Source: Pocillopora verrucosa (Eukaryota; Cnidaria; Anthozoa; Scleractinia; Pocilloporidae). From it: a DNA stretch of 64,000 nt. Both the position numbers and the translations under genes were made by a program. Shown piece after piece: positions 57,669 through 64,000 of this stretch. The DNA lies in NCBI RefSeq assembly GCF_036669915.1, contig NC_089320.1, positions 22,427,948 through 22,491,947 of the forward strand. Direction: 5' to 3'. The notes under the pieces were generated by a model, which was given only the letters and a program-made list of their open reading frames with translations, made no database searches and was not told the origin of the DNA. The stretch's first letter is position 1. Each line of letters starts with the position of its first letter.

Positions 57669-57840
57669 TTTTTTAACCTGTGGATTTGACAATAAGCTTC
57701 AATTTCAAAACAACTTCACCTAGATAGACGGAAATCAAAGAGAAATTTGAATGAAAACAAGATATTCCGCTCAAATAAAAGAAGAGAGAGGTAGGTCAAG
57801 AACTTAGGAGGTGGTTTTCGGCTTCATTTACTTTATCAAC

Positions 57841-57845
57841 TTATT

Positions 57846-57882
<37 letters not shown>
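57841..57882. repeat. (ATT)n microsatellite
   Basis: About fourteen TTA units with one interruption (AGTA) near 57867. Confidence 0.85.
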
Positions 57883-60239
57883 ACGAATAATACACCACAT
57901 ATTTACAAGACTACCCTTTAATTGTAACTTGACGAGAAAGAAAAAAAAAGGAACGAACTAAATGACCCTTACGACGAAGAAAACTGATTTAACCAGAACA
58001 TGAGCAAATTTGAAAAAAAGATAACGTAAAGTAGAGCAAGTTTATACAACGTTTTATTATATTTTTTGTGCATCTGCGTATTCACGCACACGTCGGTATT
58101 TTAACACTTGTTGATTAGTCTTTTCGTCCATCTTCCGTGTCCTTTTCAGCTTTGCCAAATCTGTATCCTTGCCTTCTCTAAGGATAACATGTTATTTCAT
58201 ATTTGCATGTTATGTAATATTTTAAAAAGCCCACTCAGATTTATGAATATTTCTTCTCTAAATGATCCGTACAGTTCGACTGTGCACACTTTACTCGAGA
58301 CTTTTTGTTGAACACCAAAGCAGACCGCGACCGCTGTCTACAACTCAGTTTGATTTTCATGATCAGAAAGAGGCTGATGAAAGTGCAAACATGAGGTTGG
58401 TATCTCGGTGAAGTCAATTCATTACAGAGTCTGTTGGTAGATTCAAACGAATGAATGACTAATTACAAAAGGAATTAGTCTGACCAGAATAAATAAAGAA
58501 CCACGTTGCAATGCATAGTACCCTTTGCAAATCTCAATTGACAAACAGACGTCCCCAGTACACTAATCTCCCTTAACGTTTTCGCCCTGTACGTGTACAG
58601 TTGTACAGCTAAATAGCTAAGAGAAACGTCAGGCATTCAAACAATTCTTAAACAGTGTTGACCACTTTAGCGATGGATAACAATATCAAGCTTTTAACCA
58701 AGGTGAAGAAATTAAAACATAAAGGAAACGATCCATCTTCATGAATCAAGTAATACACAAGTTAATTACTTAGTAATTTCAGCCGTCAGTGCAGAACATT
58801 GATCCTAGATTCCATCATTTTGGGTTTCTATCAAAGTTTCCTTGTTCGTTAAGTTGATATTGCGAGTCAACTTTCGGAAGCGAGCAGCAGCCGCAGTCAG
58901 TACTTTAATCACGTTATGATTGATATGAATGGCACAGTACTTAAAACCATTCAATCAAGGCATATGAACCATGGATTTAGATTATTAAAAACAATTCTTT
59001 CTACATTCACCTGTAAATACTTGACTAAGGCGTCAACGACATTTGGTTCTCCAACTGAAGTCGATATGAACAGTATCTCGCGGTTTTAAATGGTCTTATA
59101 TGCTACATGGTACATAACAAAGATAATTACTAACTATACGACGAAATTATTTGTGTCGTCAGATTCTGGGACAAAAGAAGCTCTCAGTCTGGGTCTGTTG
59201 TTTACAAAGAATTGTTATTTAAATAAGGTTTTGGTGCATTTGTAAATGCTCTAAATTTTCTTCTTTTTCGTTACCCAAGTTTTCACGAGTCGTCCGCTTT
59301 GCCATTTTGGGATTCTGTCACCTGACGCCTTGTGACATCAACCCTAGCTATCTGTACACAGGTTAAACGTTATAATTGATTTAAAGTTCAGTCAGCATCA
59401 TTACGTTCTACGTTAGTAATCATTTTAAAACTTTCTTTTGAAAAAATTGTACTAAAATTATTAGACCTCTGGAGGCGTCTTATTACTCAGAGGCAATTAA
59501 GATCAGCCTACTAAAAAGAAAGCATTCAAGTCTTCCAATATAATTGTACGGGTGTGACGGCAATTAGAAAAGACTGGTAATCGCTGTTCCTGGGAATGAA
59601 TGAAGACAAAACGAGCGCTTTCTTTGATGGGGCCAACGCAATGTCAATTTAGCTGAATTAGAACTGAAGTGATATATTCAAAGGATTCTCGACTTTAATT
59701 GTCACATAGCTGCTAAAATAAAGTACTTTAGATAAATGGGAATTTGTCGAACTCAATTTTAACTTAATAAGCTAAGCAAAAAAATATTTTTTTTGCACAA
59801 GAAAACAACAAAATTGTTGAAGAGGTTGTTAAGTCGCCCATACATGCTACTTCTTCTTTCTCCAGATGGACTAATTAAAAATGATAAAGCCGCATTTCCT
59901 GTAGTCCTCTTTGAATGATTTCATCTTAAAAATATTCTTTACGTGCTCCACCGACTTTGATTAACATCAGAGACATATTGTCACGAAAGCTAAAGAGGTT
60001 ACAAATGGTTTTGATATCAGCCTGTGGACACCGCATCAAAGCTCCTCTTGTCAGTGCTTATTGACTTCTTTTTTTACACAGGAGAAAAATATTCCATACT
60101 GAACTCTAACGAACGGTACGTAATGCATTAGGGAAGGATTAAGTTTTAAATCGACCTCACCTGGTTTTCTTTGCACTCTACTATTGAGTAAATTTTTTTA
60201 AATCAAGTAAGTATAATTTTTTATTGCATAGCGGTGACA

Positions 60240-60378
60240 TTTCAGACCATTGGCCCCTAAAAATAAACCATCAAATTATCAAATGGCGGTATACACAGTT
60301 AGACTCGCCAGTGAGAGGGTTAATTACTTGTTAGTTGGTCCAGCTCAGATTTACCAACCTGTATACTTACTTTTTTAT
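60240..60378 (+). repeat. Local direct duplication, copy 1
   Basis: Matches 61683-61818 at roughly 85-90 percent by eye over about 138 bases in the same orientation. Shared blocks include ATCAAATTATCAAATGGCGG, AGACTCGCCAGTGAGAGGG and CCTGTATACTTACTT. The copies are 1.44 kb apart. Confidence 0.8.
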
Positions 60379-61682
60379 TGCATGGCGGTGGGGAATCAGG
60401 ATAAGGCTTACAAATTGGAAATTGCATACGAGCGACGAAATGCAGTTTTATCAGTAAACAAGAACACTCGGTACAATGATGGATATTCCCTTTGATGGAA
60501 ACAACACAGATGATTACGTTATTTTCCTTACTGAAACTTTGCTAAAAGATTTTAAATTGTTCGTTTCTTGGTTTTGTTTTGTTTTTGTTTGTATTTGGTT
60601 TCTGGAGGTGACGATGAAAGTTCTTACGATTTTGGATTATAGAATGTTACGTAACCACGTAAACTTGCAGAGAATTCATTGTCAAAGGCCGGGAACTTGA
60701 AGACCTTTGGTGGTTGGAGACCTTATCGCCTCCAAAATGCTGCAGCACACGTGGCGTTGAAATCTTAGTCAGGAGATATATCAAGTGCTCAATGCTGGCC
60801 ACCCACACTATGTAAAGTCGTGCAAAATTGGAGAGGAAAGACGAACTTTCACCATAACCAGTGGAAAAATACAAAATTAGGAAAAAGGAAGCGTTGATTT
60901 CAAAATGGTCTGCATGGGATTGCTGTGGTAATCTTTCATGTCATAAAAGTGTACAAAGATAATCGTAAATTGAATTAAAGTTTAATAATGTTTTGGTGTT
61001 TTAGATAAGTGTAATAAACAGTCTTATCACCGTCACCCGATGTAGCAGCAAAGCCTAGTTAGAGGTAATATCCATCTATCATTCGCGACAGAACAGATAC
61101 AGATGAAGTGGTGGCACTGATAAAATTATATTTAGCCTCTTCTTCCGGCCCATTATCACCGCTAGTGATAATCTCTTCCAGGGCTACACCTTCGCACTTG
61201 TCTAAAGCAACATACGCGTTCGGAGCGAGCCAATAAGTCTCGGACCAATCGAAATTAATAACTGCCGGGGGATTATTGATGCCAATATGTTATGTTGCGC
61301 ATTTGCGCGCTCGTATTAGGAAACGTATTCTTAACCTAAATTCACGACAAACTCGATAATCTGCAGCAGGTATTTGAATATAACATTATCGATGACGTCC
61401 CTTCAAATTAGAACGCTCAATTACTACACAGAGGCAAAACTAAACAAGAGTTTAAAAAAGAAAACATCAACAGATCTAACACCCGTAGTGATCTCTCTGG
61501 GTGTTCCTACATCAGGAATAAGGCGCTCTTTGATTAGTTGCAGATCAATTACCACTTTACCTGTGCAAATCTGTTCTCACTAAGGCTTCCGAGTCAAAAT
61601 TAAATGATGTAATAACGGTGAACTTCAAATAAGTTTTTTTGGGCGGCTGGGTATGTTTTTCGAAGTCTTCTGCAACGTAAGA

Positions 61683-61818
61683 TTTCAGACCACTGGCCCC
61701 AAAAAATAAAGCATCAAATTATCAAATGGCGGCATGCACAGTTAGACTCGCCAGTGAGAGGGTTAATTACTTGTTATTTAGTCCAGCTATTTGCCATCCT
61801 GTATACTTACTTGATTTT
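61683..61818 (+). repeat. Local direct duplication, copy 2
   Basis: Second copy of the block at 60240-60378, with substitutions and a net 3-base length difference. Both copies lack an open frame through their length, so a duplicated exon is unlikely. They may be two insertions of one dispersed element or a local duplication. Confidence 0.8.
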
Positions 61819-64000
61819 TTAGTACTTGAACTCGTCCAAGGGAGATGTGATTAACTCGAGAAGAGCTACATCATTCCTTAGAAAGAAATGACCGGCACAG
61901 TTCATTCGAGGAAAGCAAAACCTATTACATAGTAATCAGTCTTCGTTTACGATAATTGTATGCCTTCTGTTTGTTTCTAAAGATGGTTTATCCTTGACGA
62001 ACTGGCCGGATTCTCTAAAGATGTCTTTGTTCTATAAAGTTATTATTATAGCCTCGCGGGAACCAATACCCGATCGATCATGCTTCAGTTTTGACATCCA
62101 GGCACTCCCAGTTTAGGAAAATGACATCAAAAATCCTTTAATTGATCTCAATATTGAAATTGAAATGGAAAACAACCGATTTGCACATTCATTTAGATAA
62201 TTATTTGTCTCCTGTCTCTCTTTCTACTAAAATTAAAACGATCTCTCTTTTAATTTCACAATTGCGCGATTTTTTAGTTAAAATCCCATCAACTGACCAA
62301 AACTAATAACGAAATAATAATTTGTTTTCCAGGGTAGGCCAACAAAGCAGGGAAAGCTTTTCGCGGCCGACAGCTTAAACCCGTAGTTTTTAACAAAATT
62401 ACCGCCTTGATCGAATCGCTAAGTGTTCAAGAGAAAATATTGCATTTCCACTTGCTGTACCTTATCAACCAAGGGAAAGTTTTAAGAATACAGGTAATGA
62501 TTTTTGAAAGCGCATCACCCGCTTAACACTAATAAACAAAAGAGTTGACTGACTCAAATAATTCATGTTGATGCCTTATTTGAACAAGGCTTATTCGCCG
62601 AATGCCCTTGGTAAATGCACATGTAGGTTCAAATGATAAACAACTGTTTTTGTAAGATTTTTCTGAGTAAACTTCACTTAAATAAGAAACCTGCGATAGG
62701 CTTAAGGAAAGTGTGCTGGCGAAATGATATCAAACGCGAGGGAAATCTTTGCGTTGGAGAATTGATGCAAAGGAAGAGGTGAAACAAAAACTACGTACGA
62801 TAAGAAGTCGGAACATTAAAATAGAATTAGAAATTGGATGGGGAAGAGGAAGTAGTAAACGTGAACGGTCTTATTATTCAATCAGCCTGGTGTTTTCTCT
62901 TCTCAAATTACGACCTAGCCGGACTATATGCCAGTTTCATATTTTGGATCCAATTAGGAAAAGTCAGCAGATGTGCAACTGGTTAATCAACGTTTTGACT
63001 TCCTCGAAGATGAATTATTGAATGCAAAATCTTGCAGAAGAAATCTCTATGACGCTGATTCGTTAATGAGGCGAAATTGAATTCTTGACCTATGATAGTC
63101 AGACGGCTGTTGAACCCACAGTTTCCGCTCCAAACATCTCGAAGAATCTACAGTTTAACCTGAACTGATAAAGGAAAGCACTCTTTTTTGCTTGCTGGCC
63201 GCCGCTGACACGAACTTCAAAGAGGGTTAAGCAAGACGCGGCTGTCGCTCTCTTGTTTCCCTATAAACCCGAAGTTACGTTGGGATGTAATTTAGAACCC
63301 AGCAAGTGGGTCGTTATCAGATTTTGTCGTTATCTTAAATATTAAAATCAATTGTTGGAAGCTGTGGACAGCTTTTCAGATGATAGAGTTAACATACCAT
63401 TAGTCTGTATTGTGAGATTCATTGTTAATTGCATTTTGGTAAATTGTTAGTTATATATCTAACCAAACCCTCTGACCTCGCACGAACTCATAATCAGAGA
63501 CGCTACAGTATCCCTAATGGCATGGCATTCGTATTATGCTATAAGCGATTGGCCATATGTACTAGAGATTTATAGCACAATAAAACAACCTACGTTCCCT
63601 CAATGAGCAAAATTTAAGTGGTTCGTAAAACTCTCGCTTAGTGAGTCGAGTATTCCTATGAAATGTCGAGTAGTTTTTGCTCAGCGTATCCACATGGAAA
63701 AATTTTATTACTATTATTATGTTATTACCATTAAGGCTTTTTTCAGCGACAAACATGGGGTAGTTTCGATTGCGTTGAGATCATGATCCTAGTTCTCATC
63801 AAACCTGTGAAATGGCACGAAAAACCAATCAAAGCGCTCGATTAAAGATCGGTTACAATGCAGCTAACGTAACTAAACAGCCGCGGTAGGTTCTCTGAAA
63901 AGTAACTCACGTAGAAAACTGAGAAGAAGTTGCGGCATGCTGTTCGTGAGTTGAAACCGGAAAATAGTCATCGAAACTGGATTGCTCAATAAGATGCCGT

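Larger units (their letters stand above)
57669..64000. other. Gene-poor right end of the window
   Basis: About 6.3 kb without a coding region I can support. The frames at 60250-60700 and 62749-63021 show no domain, no splice partner and no codon signature. It holds the ATT microsatellite and the two copies of a local duplication. Confidence 0.4.

Noticed and set aside
60250-60700. Two short plus-strand frames over the first duplicated block
   Set aside because: No homology; the frame is not kept in the second copy, and no splice structure is evident.
62749-63021. 90-codon basic frame near the right end
   Set aside because: It needs a non-ATG start, has no domain and no supporting splice sites.
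1-64000. CRISPR arrays, bacterial operons, viral or phage genes
   Set aside because: None seen. The spliced metazoan genes show this is animal nuclear DNA.

Overview
This window looks like nuclear DNA of an anthozoan cnidarian, most likely a stony coral. It is AT-rich and the genes are spliced with GT-AG introns. The recognisable proteins are metazoan families: SON, Rab39, SLC35F1/2, MFSD6, Tbx15/18/22 and class A GPCRs. The short palindromic repeats resemble families I recall from coral genomes. No species is named because no search could be run. Exon joins below were made by hand from splice sites and reading phase. All multi-exon models close in frame.

Layout. 0-2.4 kb: last exon of a SON-like gene (+). 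3.9-10.4 kb: a two-exon Rab39-type GTPase (-) and a seven-exon SLC35F1/F2-type transporter (+), head to head across about 490 bp. 15.1-20.4 kb: a four-exon secreted von Willebrand A (vWA) protein (+) whose tail alternates Asp/Glu and Arg blocks. 22.3-23.8 kb: an intronless MFSD6-like transporter (+). 25.9-30.0 kb: a six-exon secreted protein (-) with a Cys-rich WSC-like region, a Thr/Pro/Lys linker and a vWA domain. 33.5-35.1 kb: a two-exon class A GPCR (+) with altered activation motifs. 37.1-38.7 kb: an intronless phosphosite-rich coiled-coil protein (-). 45.2-52.3 kb: a complete eight-exon Tbx15/18/22 gene (+). 52.8-54.5 kb: a second two-exon GPCR (-). 56.5-57.7 kb: a second intronless Ser-rich coiled-coil protein (-). 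The 6.5 kb before the T-box gene and the last 6.3 kb hold no gene I can support.

Repeats: a LINE 3' remnant, a TTAA-flanked MITE, two palindromic elements, two diverged copies of one short repeat, a tRNA-derived SINE in a T-box intron, a local 138-bp direct duplication and a few microsatellites.

How the parts relate: the Rab39/SLC35F pair probably shares a promoter and keeps an arrangement I recall from the human genome. The two vWA genes may be extracellular-matrix genes. Each GPCR has an RRxS-rich intronless gene near it, on both sides of the T-box gene, but a functional link there is only inference. No CRISPR array, rRNA gene or functional tRNA gene was seen.
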